Source of the DNA: CAWCDJ01 sp963796485
Lineage (GTDB): Bacteria > Acidobacteriota > Terriglobia > Bryobacterales > Bryobacteraceae
Reading direction: 5' to 3'
Assembly: GCA_963796485.1 (NCBI GenBank)
Contig: CAWCLV010000006.1
Location: 62,001-126,000, forward strand
DNA length: 64,000 nt
In this document: piece by piece, positions 41,221 through 50,294 of the stretch
How the letters are laid out: every line of letters begins with the position of its first letter
How positions within the stretch are numbered: position 1 is the stretch's first letter
Translations under genes and position numbers: made by a program
Notes under the pieces: model-generated
Seen by the model: only the letters and a program-made list of their open reading frames with translations
The model's database searches: none
What the model was told of the DNA's origin: nothing

Positions 41221-42651
41221 GTGCGGACCGGCGGCGGCGTCTTTGGCACGATACAATACTCGGTAGTGCGTCTGGGTTTTAGCAAACGCGCGGTCCTGCG
41301 AGCCGGCTACAGCGCTGTTATCGCCGTACTGATTCTCTCCGCCGTGGAAGCTTATCGCATCCAGTCCTCCGTCTCCGAGCAGCACCTCGAAATCTATAGA
41401 CGCTACATCGAGGAAGACGGCTATCTTGCCGCCCTGCGCCGCAACCTCTGGTTATCGGGATCGGACGTACGGGACTTTTTCATTATCACCACCCCCGCGC
41501 AGGCGCTGCTTCTCCGTTCTCAGCTCCAGGCGCTGCAAAAGGAGGATGAGGCGGCACTCGGGCTCCTCGCCGGACGGCCCGGATGGCAGTCCGTGGTCCC
41601 GAAACTGCGGACGAGCCTCAACAAATACTGGAGGGTAGTCGACGCGCTTCCCGAGCGGATGTTGAACCAGCCGGACGAAACGAAGTTCGCGTTTCTGCAG
41701 ACCGAGGTGGCCCCGCTCCGCGGCGAGTTGTACAGCGCGCTGATCGACCTCTCCGAAGCGGACCAGCGCAAAGTGCAGGAGAGCGAACGCGAATTCAACA
41801 CGGCCCGCAGCCGCGCGGCCGAGCGGCTCCTGCTGATGCTCGGGATCAGCCTCATGTTGTGCATCGCGGTGGCGCGAATCAGCGTCCGGCACGCCGAGTC
41901 GCTGGAGCGCCGCGCCGAGCAGCACTTCAATGAGGTCGAGGAAGCCCGCCACGAGCTGCAGCAGCTTTCGGCCCGGCTGCTCGAGATAGAGGAGGAAGGC
42001 CGGCGCCGTCTCTCCCGTGAGCTGCACGACGAAATCGGCCAGGCCCTGGCGCTGCTCGAGATCGAAATCTCGCACGCGCAGAACCTGCTGGCTTCCGATC
42101 CCCGCCTTATGAAAGAGCGGCTGGCGCGCGCCAGGGATCTTGCCAAGCGGACGGTCCAGACCGTTCGCAACATCTCCGTGCTTCTCCGGCCAGCCATGCT
42201 GGACGACCTGGGCCTGGTTCCCGCGCTTCAGTTCCAACTCGAGGATTTTCTCCGCCGCAGCGGCATCGCTTGCGAGTTCGTCGAGAAGGACGTGGCCGAC
42301 CGCCTGCCCGATACCGTGAAGACCTGCGTTTACCGCGTGATTCAGGAAGCGCTGCACAATGCCGAGAAACACTCCGCCGCAACCCGGATTCGGGTCAAAG
42401 TGCAGCAGCTTCCCGATTGCCTGGTGGCGGAGGTGGAAGATAACGGCAGAGGATTTGAAGTGAAACAGGGAACCCCGATTCGAAGGGGCAGCGGTCTTGG
42501 ACTACTGGGGATCCGGGAGCGTGTTGCCGCGGCGCGCGGCTCTCTGGCGATCGATTCCGCGCCCGGGCGCGGAACGCGAATTTCCATCTCCATCCCCCTG
42601 CCGGAAGAGCCTGCCGCGGCTCCCGTGAAGCGATTAGAGGTAACAGCCTAA
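41221..42651 (+). CDS. NarL-type sensor histidine kinase
   Basis: The 476-residue protein starts at GTG 41221. A membrane helix (about residues 27-43, GYSAVIAVLILSAVEAY) is followed by a helical periplasmic domain to about residue 200 (LRSQLQALQKEDEAALGLL, LYSALIDLSEADQRKVQESE), possibly a four-helix bundle, then a second helix LLLMLGISLMLCIAVARI. The HisKA_3 dimerisation domain has RRRLSRELHDEIGQALALLE with phospho-acceptor His near 269, then a HATPase domain (VIQEALHNAEKHS, VEDNGRGFE, GSGLGLLGIRERV). It is coupled to the response regulator by a 1-base overlap. The signal is unknown; nearby NO reductase and Mtr genes make redox or NO sensing plausible. Confidence 0.92.
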   Translation: MRTGGGVFGTIQYSVVRLGFSKRAVLRAGYSAVIAVLILSAVEAYRIQSSVSEQHLEIYRRYIEEDGYLAALRRNLWLSGSDVRDFFIITTPAQALLLRSQLQALQKEDEAALGLLAGRPGWQSVVPKLRTSLNKYWRVVDALPERMLNQPDETKFAFLQTEVAPLRGELYSALIDLSEADQRKVQESEREFNTARSRAAERLLLMLGISLMLCIAVARISVRHAESLERRAEQHFNEVEEARHELQQLSARLLEIEEEGRRRLSRELHDEIGQALALLEIEISHAQNLLASDPRLMKERLARARDLAKRTVQTVRNISVLLRPAMLDDLGLVPALQFQLEDFLRRSGIACEFVEKDVADRLPDTVKTCVYRVIQEALHNAEKHSAATRIRVKVQQLPDCLVAEVEDNGRGFEVKQGTPIRRGSGLGLLGIRERVAAARGSLAIDSAPGRGTRISISIPLPEEPAAAPVKRLEVTA

Positions 42652-43298
42652 TGTCGGTCCGAATCCTACTGGTCGATGACCATACCCTCATGCGTCAGGG
42701 TCTCAGACATATTCTGGAGAGCCAGCCCGATTTCGATATCGTCGCCGAATCCAGCTCCGGTATCGAGGCCGTGGAGGCGGCGCGCCTTCACAAGCCGGAC
42801 GTCGCGATCGTCGATATCGCCATGAAGGAACTCAACGGGATCGAAGCCACCTCCCAGATCCTGAAGCACTCCCCCAATACCGCGGTGCTGATTCTCAGCA
42901 TGTACAGCGACGAGCGGTACGTGTTGCGCGCCGTGAAGGCCGGGGCCCGCGGCTACGTGCTGAAGAACTCGGCCGGAGACGAACTGATTCAGGCAATCCA
43001 CACCGTGCAGCGCGGCATGGCCTTTTTCAGCCCGGCCGTGGCGCAGATTTTCCAGGACGGCTTTGCCCGCCTGCGCGAGACCAACGGGATTAACGACCGG
43101 TTCGAGCTGCTGACGGACCGCGAGCGTCAGGTTTACCAGCTTCTGGCCGAGGGAAACAGCAACAAGGAAATCGCCAACCGCCTCAACCTGAGCCTCCATA
43201 CCGTGGAGACACACCGCTGGCGAATCATGGAGAAGCTCGATCTGCACAGCACCGCCGAACTGGTTTTGAGCGCCGTACGGCGCGGCATGGTGACCTAA
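42651..43298 (+). CDS. NarL/FixJ-type response regulator
   Basis: The 215-residue protein has a receiver domain (VRILLVDDHTLMRQGLRHILES) with the phospho-acceptor Asp in KPDVAIVDIAMKELNG. It also has the Thr/Ser and Lys switch positions (ILSMYSDERYVLRAV, GYVLKNSAGDELI) and a C-terminal LuxR helix-turn-helix (LTDRERQVYQLLAEGNSNKEIANRLNLSLHTVETHRWRIMEKL). It is the partner of the kinase directly upstream. Confidence 0.93.
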   Translation: MSVRILLVDDHTLMRQGLRHILESQPDFDIVAESSSGIEAVEAARLHKPDVAIVDIAMKELNGIEATSQILKHSPNTAVLILSMYSDERYVLRAVKAGARGYVLKNSAGDELIQAIHTVQRGMAFFSPAVAQIFQDGFARLRETNGINDRFELLTDRERQVYQLLAEGNSNKEIANRLNLSLHTVETHRWRIMEKLDLHSTAELVLSAVRRGMVT

Positions 43299-43586
43299 CC
43301 CAGGGCGAAAAATCAGGTTTGTTCCGGGGCCGGTTGCGCCGCCGCCAGCGCCAAATGGACGATTGTGCCGAATAACAGGCAGATCAGCGTTGCCGTCTGG
43401 TTCGGCGCCGGCGCGGGAAACCGTGGTGTTTTCCCATCGGCGCACCGACACAGAGCCGCGACCGTCAGGCAGCGGGCTATGCCTCACCCTCGTCAGGAAA
43501 GGCGGCTTCATGCCACCGCTCGAGGGTCCGATTCGCGCTCGAGGCCCGACGCGCAGGGCCGGCGTCCCCGCCCGCCCCACACGCTC
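43299..43586. other. intergenic stretch with dispersed repeat fragment
   Basis: No convincing gene is seen. The stretch ACACAGAGCCGCGACCGTCA near 43450 looks like a dispersed repeat seen in this group of genomes (recollection). On the minus strand a short open frame ends at 43315 but has no start codon or ribosome site. Confidence 0.45.
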
Positions 43587-44693
43587 TTAGAGCGAGTTCA
43601 GATACGCGATCACGTCGCTCATTTCCCGCGCCGTGAAACGCGGCCACTCAACATTGCGCTGCTTCATCCGGTCCAGCATCTGCGGACCGTGGTCCCAAAG
43701 CGCCGAGACCATGGTGATATCCGAGTACGCGTCCTTGCCTTTGGCCAGCTTCGGGGCGCCGCTCGACGGGTCGTTGTGGCACTGTTCGCAGTTCTTCTCC
43801 GCGAACACCTTCTTGCCCCGTTCGGCGCTGCCGTCTCCGCGGAAATACTGGCGCGCCCAGATGTATCCGATGATCTGCCGCATCTCTTCCTGCGACAGGA
43901 CGGGCGGCGGGTTCTTCATGCTGGGCTGGTGGTCCCACATATCCGCCGCGATCTGCGTGAGGCTCTGGTTCCGCAGCCTGGTTTCGAGCGCAAGCTTGCC
44001 GTTATGGCAGCCCGAGCAGCCCTTGGAGTCGAAGAGCTTCACGCCGGAGTCGGAAGGCGGGAACAGGAAATTCGTCGCGAGATGACGGGTCTGCGGAAGG
44101 TTCTGGAGGTAAACCAGCATGTCCGTCAGTTCCTGGCCCGTCAGCGTCGGCCGCTGCAGTTTTCTCCTGGCGAACTCGGCTTTCATCTGCGGCCCGTGGT
44201 TCCACATCTCCTGCGCCAGCACAACGGGGTCCGCCAGCGATTCCCACTTGGCCACCGGCGGCGCGGCGGAATCCGGGGAACTGGTCAGGCCATGGCAGTC
44301 CGCGCAGTGTTTGGCCGCGAAAGCCGCCTTGCCCCGCCCGGCATCGCCCGGCTTTTCGAAATACCGCGCGCTCACGAAATAGGCGAACAGGTCGGCGGCC
44401 GATTCCTCGCTCAACTGCCCTTTGCGCACTCCCTGCTTCGCCATCGCCGCCCACATCGCGGGCGCGTGGTTCCACATCAGGCTCGCCATCACGGCGGGGG
44501 TATAATCCCGGTCGATCCGGCGCGCCAGATCGGGACCGACCGTCCCTCCCCGCCCGTTGATGCTGTGACACTGTACGCACTGCTCGGTCTGGAAAAGTTG
44601 CTCGCCGCGCTTGGCATCGCCGGGAAGCACCCCGGCCGCAAGCGCACCGCAGGCCACGATAGCTCCCGCGGCAATCACTCGCACCATCGACAT
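43587..44693 (-). CDS. tetraheme c-type cytochrome with four repeated domains
   Basis: The 368-residue protein starts at ATG 44693, 7 bases after GGAG, with a signal peptide (VRVIAAGAIVACGALAAG). Four CxxCH motifs (CVQCH, CADCH, CSGCH and CEQCH) are each followed by a W-x-H-x-P-x-M segment (MWNHAPAM, MWNHGPQM, MWDHQPSM and LWDHGPQM). So it is four tandem class-I-like cytochrome domains, the Met probably acting as a heme ligand. It lies 10 bases downstream of the MtrB-like gene, so it is probably the periplasmic electron carrier of the same operon, linking the inner membrane to the outer-membrane conduit. Confidence 0.88.
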   Translation of the reverse strand: MSMVRVIAAGAIVACGALAAGVLPGDAKRGEQLFQTEQCVQCHSINGRGGTVGPDLARRIDRDYTPAVMASLMWNHAPAMWAAMAKQGVRKGQLSEESAADLFAYFVSARYFEKPGDAGRGKAAFAAKHCADCHGLTSSPDSAAPPVAKWESLADPVVLAQEMWNHGPQMKAEFARRKLQRPTLTGQELTDMLVYLQNLPQTRHLATNFLFPPSDSGVKLFDSKGCSGCHNGKLALETRLRNQSLTQIAADMWDHQPSMKNPPPVLSQEEMRQIIGYIWARQYFRGDGSAERGKKVFAEKNCEQCHNDPSSGAPKLAKGKDAYSDITMVSALWDHGPQMLDRMKQRNVEWPRFTAREMSDVIAYLNSL

Positions 44694-44703
44694 AAATGGT
44701 CTC

Positions 44704-46783
44704 CTATCTAGTGAGCCTGAGGCCGGTCGAGAACACGTGCGTTCGAAAAGCTTCGTAGAAGTAGAGATTGTCAGAAAAACCGTACCACTGCCACTCGGAG
44801 TTCCAGTATACGTGTTTTTGCAGCGGCAGGCTGAGGCGTACCAGCGGCTGGTAGAAATTCGTCGGGCGGCTGCCGGAAGAGATGAACAACGATCCCCCGG
44901 CGGTCAGCTTCCCACCCTTGGTGCCCGGGAGGTTGATGTCCGCCGTGGCCAGCGCCGTGTGCCCGCGCTCGCGGTAGGTGGATACCGCCGATGTCAGGAA
45001 CGGAAGATCCAGGTAGTTGATATCCGAGCTGATCGTCTCGCGGTCGTACTCCGCCACAACCGACACCCACTTGCTGCTGTTCGGGGTCCAATAAACCGAA
45101 AGCGCGGTATTCCGGCTGTCGAAATCGTAGCGGATATCGGGCGCCGGATTGTTGTTCTTCAGGTAGTTGAAGCTCCCCTGCACAACCAGCGACGGATTTA
45201 GCTGATATTTTCCGACCGCCCGCAGCTTGGTGTAGTTGTTCAGGCTGGTCCGGAAGTAGATGTTGTCGCTCGAAGGATCCCTCGTATTCGCCGTGCAGCG
45301 AAAGCTTCTGGGAGGGGCGGTAGTACACACCGGCAATAGCGACGTTCCGCCGCAGTTTTCCGTCCACGAATTGACCGGTCTGGCTGAGTTGCCCTGCCAT
45401 CACCGTCGCATCCCCGGTGAGATACCGGTATCCGCCCCGCAGCGTGAACCGCGGCGTCACATCGTAGAAGAGGTCCACCTGGTTTTGCGTGTAGTTGACT
45501 TCCTGATACGGGTTGAGCAATGCGGTGGCGGCGCCCAACTGGGTCGGATTCGTCAGGCTCTGCAGGTAAAGCGCCGAGAACAGGCCGTAGGACGAATCCT
45601 GCTGCCGGTTGACGAGGAGCGATTCAACCACGCGGACGCGCTTCCACGGACGGAGTTCGAACCCGGCATTCCCGGTGATGGTCGGCTGTACGGCGTTCCC
45701 GGCGGCCAGCCCGTACTGCGCGCCGTAGAATAGCAGGCTCTGGGCCAGGGCGAAGTTGCCGCCCGCCAGTTCGGTATAGCTGACGTCCGTTTGCGGCCTG
45801 CTGTAAAGGAACTGGCCGTAAACGTCGAGCCGCGAAGTCGCCCGCACAGTGCCCAGCACCTTGGTGTAAACGCTGCTTCCGCGGATCCCGTAGGCCTGCT
45901 GAAGTGAGTTCAGCGCCAGCGTCTGCCCGAGGAACGGGGTCGTGCGGTTTCCGATCGTGCTGCCGTCATAACTGGAAGAGTTATCGTCTTTATATGTGGT
46001 GCCGCCCTGTTCCAGGGTGACGTGCCACCGGTTGTACTCGAAGCGCACGCCTCCCCGGTAGCTGTTCGTGGCGTCGCGGACGCCCAGCGGTACGGGAAAC
46101 GAGTTGAGCGAACCCAATGCCCAGGTCTCGATTCCGTTCCCCTGCCAGCTATTCCTGTCGAAGGCGAGATACGGGATGATCTGCTTACCCGGGAACAGAT
46201 CGATATCGAAGCTCATCACCCGCCGGCGGGTATCGAACGACTGCTGGTCGAACCACCCGGCCCCTCCCGGATTCGCGAACGACGGCTCGGCCGCGAAGTA
46301 CGCCATATTCCGGTAATCGAACCAGACCCGGTAGAGCGACTGCTTTGTGGCGTAGAGCGAGGCCGTATTGTACGGCTGGCTGCCCCACCCGTAGGCGCTG
46401 GCGGTAAGGCGGTCGAAGGCCCGTTTCTTGGGATCGAGGATGGTGAAATCGGCGCCGAACAGTTGCGGTCCCTGGTTGAGGTTGACGACGCTCCGGTATT
46501 CCGGAACGCTTCCGCCCGGCCCGGTAACCCAGCGGTAGCCGAATTCGATGTTGCCGGTGAACCACTGCTCGGTCGCGGGCGCCGGCGAAGCCGCGGCCGC
46601 GGAAGAAGCCGGCGCAGCCACGGGGGGCTGCACCTCTTTTTGATCGGCGGCCTTTTGGTCGGCAGGCTTCTGGTCCGGCTTTGCCGGAGCGGCAGCCTGC
46701 GGCTTTTCGTCCGGCTTCGCCGCCTGTCCCGGCTGCTGTGCCAGAACCGGAAGGATGAGGATCAGAGCCAATAAGAATCTCAT
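44704..46783 (-). CDS. MtrB/PioB-like outer-membrane porin of the electron conduit, interrupted by one frameshift
   Basis: It starts at ATG 46783, overlapping the stop of the decaheme gene (ATGA). A signal peptide MRFLLALILILPVLAQ is followed by a Pro/Ala/Lys-rich linker, then a beta-barrel rich in aromatic alternation (GNIEFGYRWVTGPGG, YRSVVNLNQGPQLFGADFTI, LYRVWFDYRNMAYFA). The frame runs about 503 residues to near 45274 (LSLHGEYEG) and breaks. The -1 alternative frame continues the barrel (SSDNIYFRTSLNNYTKLRAV...) for about 189 residues to 44704. Dropping one base within the CGAAGG at 45271-45276 restores one frame of about 692 residues, a usual MtrB length. The cause may be a sequencing error or a real mutation. 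Confidence 0.8.
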
Positions 46784-47850
46784 TTGAAAAAGTCCCGGTT
46801 CACGTACGATCCGTGGATCATCTGGTGGCAAAGGGTGCAGTTCTGGAACTGCGGACTGCGCAAATCGTGGAACGCCGGAGGCACCGTGCCCAGGGTTCCG
46901 TTCGCGGGCATGGTCGGCGCCGGAAGATTCGCGTGGCACTCCAGGCAGACGAACCGGACCTGGGAACGCGTCAACATCCGCGGATTCTGAGATCCGTGCG
47001 GCTCATGGCAGGCGCCGCAGCCCTCCAGCCGCATTGGCGGATGCTCGTACACGAACGGGCCGCGCTTTTCGCCGTGGCACCTGAAGCAGCCGGGCTCATT
47101 GGCGTAAACGGTTTGAATGCTGTACGGCAGCACGCTGCCGTGCGGATTGTGGCAGTCAATGCACGTCATGGCGCCGATGGGCAGCTGGTGCTTATAAGGT
47201 TTCTGGAAACTTGCCCAGATATTGCTGTGGCAACTGGCGCAGAGCGAATTGATATCCGCATTCCGGACCGGCTCCTGGCCCAGCGGTGCATGCTGGGTGG
47301 CCAGACCGCGCGACCAGGCCTGCGGGTGTGCGTGAATCGAATGGCAGGCTACGCAGGGCACCTGGTTTTTGGCGTGGCTGCTGTTGATCCGCCCGATATG
47401 CGTCGGCTGGTTCAGGTGGCACTTCATGCAATCCTGGTTGACGACGGCTACCGGGGCCTTCCCCGGATTCAGAATGTCGGCCGCCGACATGCTTTCCGCA
47501 TGCTTGCTGCCGGGTCCGTGGCAGGCTTCGCAGGCTTTCCCTTCCCACCCGCGTTTTTTGTTGGTTGTCAGGATCGAGTGGGGAGTCTTTTGGAACGCGT
47601 TGAAAATATCTTCGTGGCACGAGGCGCAGGTGTCGGAGCCGACATAAGTAGCCGGCGCGGCAGTCTGCGGAGCCGCGGTCTCTGCAGCGGCGGGGGCGCT
47701 CTTCTGGTCCTGCGTATTCTTCTGGTCCTGGGCGCCCCACAAAATAAAAAATGATGAAGCCGCCAGCAGCACCGCCAGTCGCGCCGCCCGAAGGCGGCGC
47801 GCTGGAGGAGGGGTCTGGCGGTTGCTCGGTTTGGCTGGCAGCCGGAACAA
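46780..47850 (-). CDS. decaheme c-type cytochrome, DmsE/MtrA family
   Basis: The 356-residue protein starts at TTG 47850 with AGGAG 10 bases before, and has a signal segment (AARLAVLLAASSFFILWG). Ten CxxCH motifs were counted: CASCH, CEACH, CMKCH, CVACH, CASCH, CIDCH, CFRCH, CGACH, CLECH and CTLCH. The length, spacing and phrases such as YVGSDTCASCHEDIFNAFQKTPHSIL match the DmsE/MtrA family. These decahemes insert into the MtrB porin and carry electrons through the outer membrane. The gene sits between the OmcA/MtrC-like gene (24-base gap) and the porin gene (4-base overlap). Confidence 0.93.
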   Translation of the reverse strand: MFRLPAKPSNRQTPPPARRLRAARLAVLLAASSFFILWGAQDQKNTQDQKSAPAAAETAAPQTAAPATYVGSDTCASCHEDIFNAFQKTPHSILTTNKKRGWEGKACEACHGPGSKHAESMSAADILNPGKAPVAVVNQDCMKCHLNQPTHIGRINSSHAKNQVPCVACHSIHAHPQAWSRGLATQHAPLGQEPVRNADINSLCASCHSNIWASFQKPYKHQLPIGAMTCIDCHNPHGSVLPYSIQTVYANEPGCFRCHGEKRGPFVYEHPPMRLEGCGACHEPHGSQNPRMLTRSQVRFVCLECHANLPAPTMPANGTLGTVPPAFHDLRSPQFQNCTLCHQMIHGSYVNRDFFK

Positions 47851-47874
47851 GTTGTTTAGTCTCCTGTTTCTCGA

Positions 47875-50034
47875 TTATTGACCGGCGTGCATCTTCTGCA
47901 CGTCGAATTCGGCGCCCGAAGCGTGACATACATCACAGCTTTCACCGAATCTCGGATCCGTCTGTGCCACGCTGTGGGCCAGAGCCGACGTGTTTTGATG
48001 GCAGGCCGTACAGGCCGAAGTGGTCGCCGGCGCAGGATTCAGCTTGCCCTGCGTATCGGCAACGTTGTTCTTCCCGATCGGGAACACCGTTTCGGAGTTG
48101 TTGACATGGCACATGTCGCACTTGGCCGTGTCTCCAACCGAGCCCGTGGGCCCCATCGCGGGATAGCGGACGTCGCTGAAGTCATTGTGACTCCCGCCGT
48201 AGCCGACGATGGTGTAGGTGGTGTTGAATTCCGTCTGCATCTTTTCGCCTGTGTGGATCTTGTGGATCATCAGCGCGAAATTGACGGATTGCGGGGGCGA
48301 AGTCTTGTCGGCCGGAACCTGAGCGGAGTTCTTATAGGCCGCGTCGTTTTCGCTCGGGTTGTGGCACAGCACGCACATCTCGATCTGGTTGCGGTTTTCG
48401 CCGTGCAGCGAGAGGAACGAGTGGCAGCCATTGCACTTTGTGATATCGACTACCTGGCGCCGCGGAGTCACCGGCGAGCCGTCCACGGAGAAGTACATCA
48501 CCTTATTAATGGCGCCGTATTCGGTGGTCTGCTGCTTGGTGGTTCCGGGGAGAAGCACGAGGTTGCGGCGCGCTTCGATTCCGATCGCAAAGGTGCCGGT
48601 CGCGTTCGCCGGAATTGCATGCTTGAACGTGAACATGCAAGTGCCGTCGCCGCTGCAGTTGGCCGATGGCACCGGGTTCTCGGAGACGTAACCCGGGGTG
48701 ACGACGTCGCTGCCGAAACTGGTGTAACCGTAATCCGAGGTCGGACCGGCCATCACCAGGGCCAGGCGGTTGTTGCCGCCCTGCATGGCTGACATCGAAA
48801 TGCCCGCTCCGGAATTGTCGCGGATCGTGAAGGTCACGCTCGGCGCCTTGCCGGCCACGCCGTTGTCGATCTTGAGCAATGTAACATTGACGCCAGGCGC
48901 CGTCGCCGACTGCGTCGGGACCGTGTGCGCGCCCATAATGGAGGCGTCGAACTCCAGTTCGCCCTTCGGAGTATGGCACTGGCTGCACTGGGCGTCGCTC
49001 GCTTGCGGCAGGTTCACGTGATTCTGACCGGTCGCAAAGTTTACGTTGTCGTGGCAGGAGCCGCACGCCGCCCGGCTGGGATTCTGATACCAGATATTAG
49101 CCTGCGTCGCTCCAAACGTCGACTCGTGGCAGAACTGGCAGCGCCGCGGGTCGGAAGGCAGCACCACCGTGGACCAGTCGGAAACCGCCTGATTATGGCC
49201 GATGATCTGGTACGGTGTTCCCGCCTGGACGCTGGGAAGCTGGCTGCCCATATGCAATTTGTGCAACCAGACTTTCGCATCGAGTGTGTTGCCCGTGTCT
49301 GGATCGACCGTCTGTGGGGTGTGGCACATGATGCAGAGATCCATCCCCTTGCGCGACCCGCCATGGAATGCCAGATCGTCGTGGCACTTGTTGCAGGTTT
49401 CGGTGCGAACTACATCGCGGACGACCGAAACAGGGTTTCCGTTCGGCACGAAGTCGAAGGTGATCGAAGAGTAATTCGTCCCGAGGTCGAATTCCGTCAG
49501 GTTACGGCTGCCATAAACGCCCACCCGGTGAGTTGTGGTCGGGTCGTATGTGCCGGTCGGGGGAACCGCTTTTTGCTTGAACGTGTAGATATAATCGCCC
49601 ACCGCCAGCGTCTGCGTCGTGCCGCCGGAGTCGGCGCCTGCCTGATTCGCGGTGTTATGCGTGATCGGGCTGGTCTGAGGGCGCGTGATGTAGTCTACGA
49701 ACTGTGTCTGTCCTTGCGGGATGAACGCGCAGAGGAAACTCACCGAGATGGCACCCGGTGTCTGGATGCCCGCCAGATCCAAAGGAAGTCCTTTCGGATC
49801 CGCGAGTTTGTAGTGAACGCTGATGGTGCCGTCAGTCGCGACCTGGGCCGATGTAATCGTAATATTAAGGCCCGGACGAACGAAGTTGACGACATTCGGG
49901 TCGGCAAAGAACGCCCGATCGTGTCTTGTGATTTCAGTTTTCTTGGGAGCGCTGAACAAGAGCAGGGATCCGGTTACCAGAACCAACCCCGCCAAGCATC
50001 GCCCCACCCCGAAAACCGAGGAAGGAATCCGCAT
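47875..50034 (-). CDS. OmcA/MtrC-family decaheme c-type cytochrome
   Basis: The 719-residue protein starts at ATG 50034, 8 bases after GGAG, and has signal peptide LAGLVLVTGSLLLFSA. Ten CxxCH motifs were counted: CNKCH, CIMCH, CQFCH, CGSCH, CSQCH, CNGCH, CVLCH, CDMCH, CTACH and CDVCH. They form two five-heme blocks separated by a beta-sandwich-like middle (VNVTLLKIDNGVAGKAPSVTFTIRDNSG...). A long N-terminal beta domain precedes them. This is the OmcA/MtrC architecture, a terminal reductase for external acceptors. No lipobox cysteine is seen after the signal, unlike lipid-anchored Shewanella MtrC. It is the first gene of the Mtr operon. Confidence 0.92.
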   Translation of the reverse strand: MRIPSSVFGVGRCLAGLVLVTGSLLLFSAPKKTEITRHDRAFFADPNVVNFVRPGLNITITSAQVATDGTISVHYKLADPKGLPLDLAGIQTPGAISVSFLCAFIPQGQTQFVDYITRPQTSPITHNTANQAGADSGGTTQTLAVGDYIYTFKQKAVPPTGTYDPTTTHRVGVYGSRNLTEFDLGTNYSSITFDFVPNGNPVSVVRDVVRTETCNKCHDDLAFHGGSRKGMDLCIMCHTPQTVDPDTGNTLDAKVWLHKLHMGSQLPSVQAGTPYQIIGHNQAVSDWSTVVLPSDPRRCQFCHESTFGATQANIWYQNPSRAACGSCHDNVNFATGQNHVNLPQASDAQCSQCHTPKGELEFDASIMGAHTVPTQSATAPGVNVTLLKIDNGVAGKAPSVTFTIRDNSGAGISMSAMQGGNNRLALVMAGPTSDYGYTSFGSDVVTPGYVSENPVPSANCSGDGTCMFTFKHAIPANATGTFAIGIEARRNLVLLPGTTKQQTTEYGAINKVMYFSVDGSPVTPRRQVVDITKCNGCHSFLSLHGENRNQIEMCVLCHNPSENDAAYKNSAQVPADKTSPPQSVNFALMIHKIHTGEKMQTEFNTTYTIVGYGGSHNDFSDVRYPAMGPTGSVGDTAKCDMCHVNNSETVFPIGKNNVADTQGKLNPAPATTSACTACHQNTSALAHSVAQTDPRFGESCDVCHASGAEFDVQKMHAGQ

Positions 50035-50244
50035 ACCTATTTCTCCAATCTAACTACTTAAGTGCACTTTTCCGGTTTTGCGGGAGACAACCCGCCGTTC
50101 CGGATCCTAAGCTGAAGCTACCGAGCCTGTGAAGCAGAGCACACTCCAGTCCAAACCCCAAAAAGGGATTCGGGATATTTAAACCTTTTATAATCAGATT
50201 GTTGGGAAATCCGGCAGATTCGTCGAGGTTTTCCCGATTACGGA

Positions 50245-50279
50245 AATGGGTGAAAACACGGCTTCCTAATGGGTGAAAA
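50245..50279. promoter_or_regulatory. two 12-bp direct repeats upstream of the Mtr operon
   Basis: AATGGGTGAAAA occurs at 50245-50256 and 50268-50279, a period of 23 bases (about two helical turns). It lies 210-245 bases upstream of the first Mtr-operon gene, just past the stop of the convergently placed ClC gene end region, and may be an activator site. The remaining intergenic stretch to 50034 is AT-rich, with no confident -35/-10 pair. Confidence 0.4.
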
Positions 50280-50294
50280 TCCGCTTACGCGCCC

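Noticed and set aside
41058..41282. Plus-strand frame of 74 codons before the sensor kinase
   Set aside because: It overlaps repeat hairpins and the kinase start in another frame, with no ribosome site or recognisable product.
43315..43430. Minus-strand hydrophobic frame ending TIVHLALAAAQPAPEQT
   Set aside because: It lacks a start codon and ribosome site and begins in repeat DNA; at most a gene remnant.
50100..50200. TTGGA-8-TGC sequence as a sigma-54 promoter upstream of the Mtr operon
   Set aside because: Only the GG-N10-GC spacing matches, a pattern expected by chance every few hundred bases, and no activator is adjacent.
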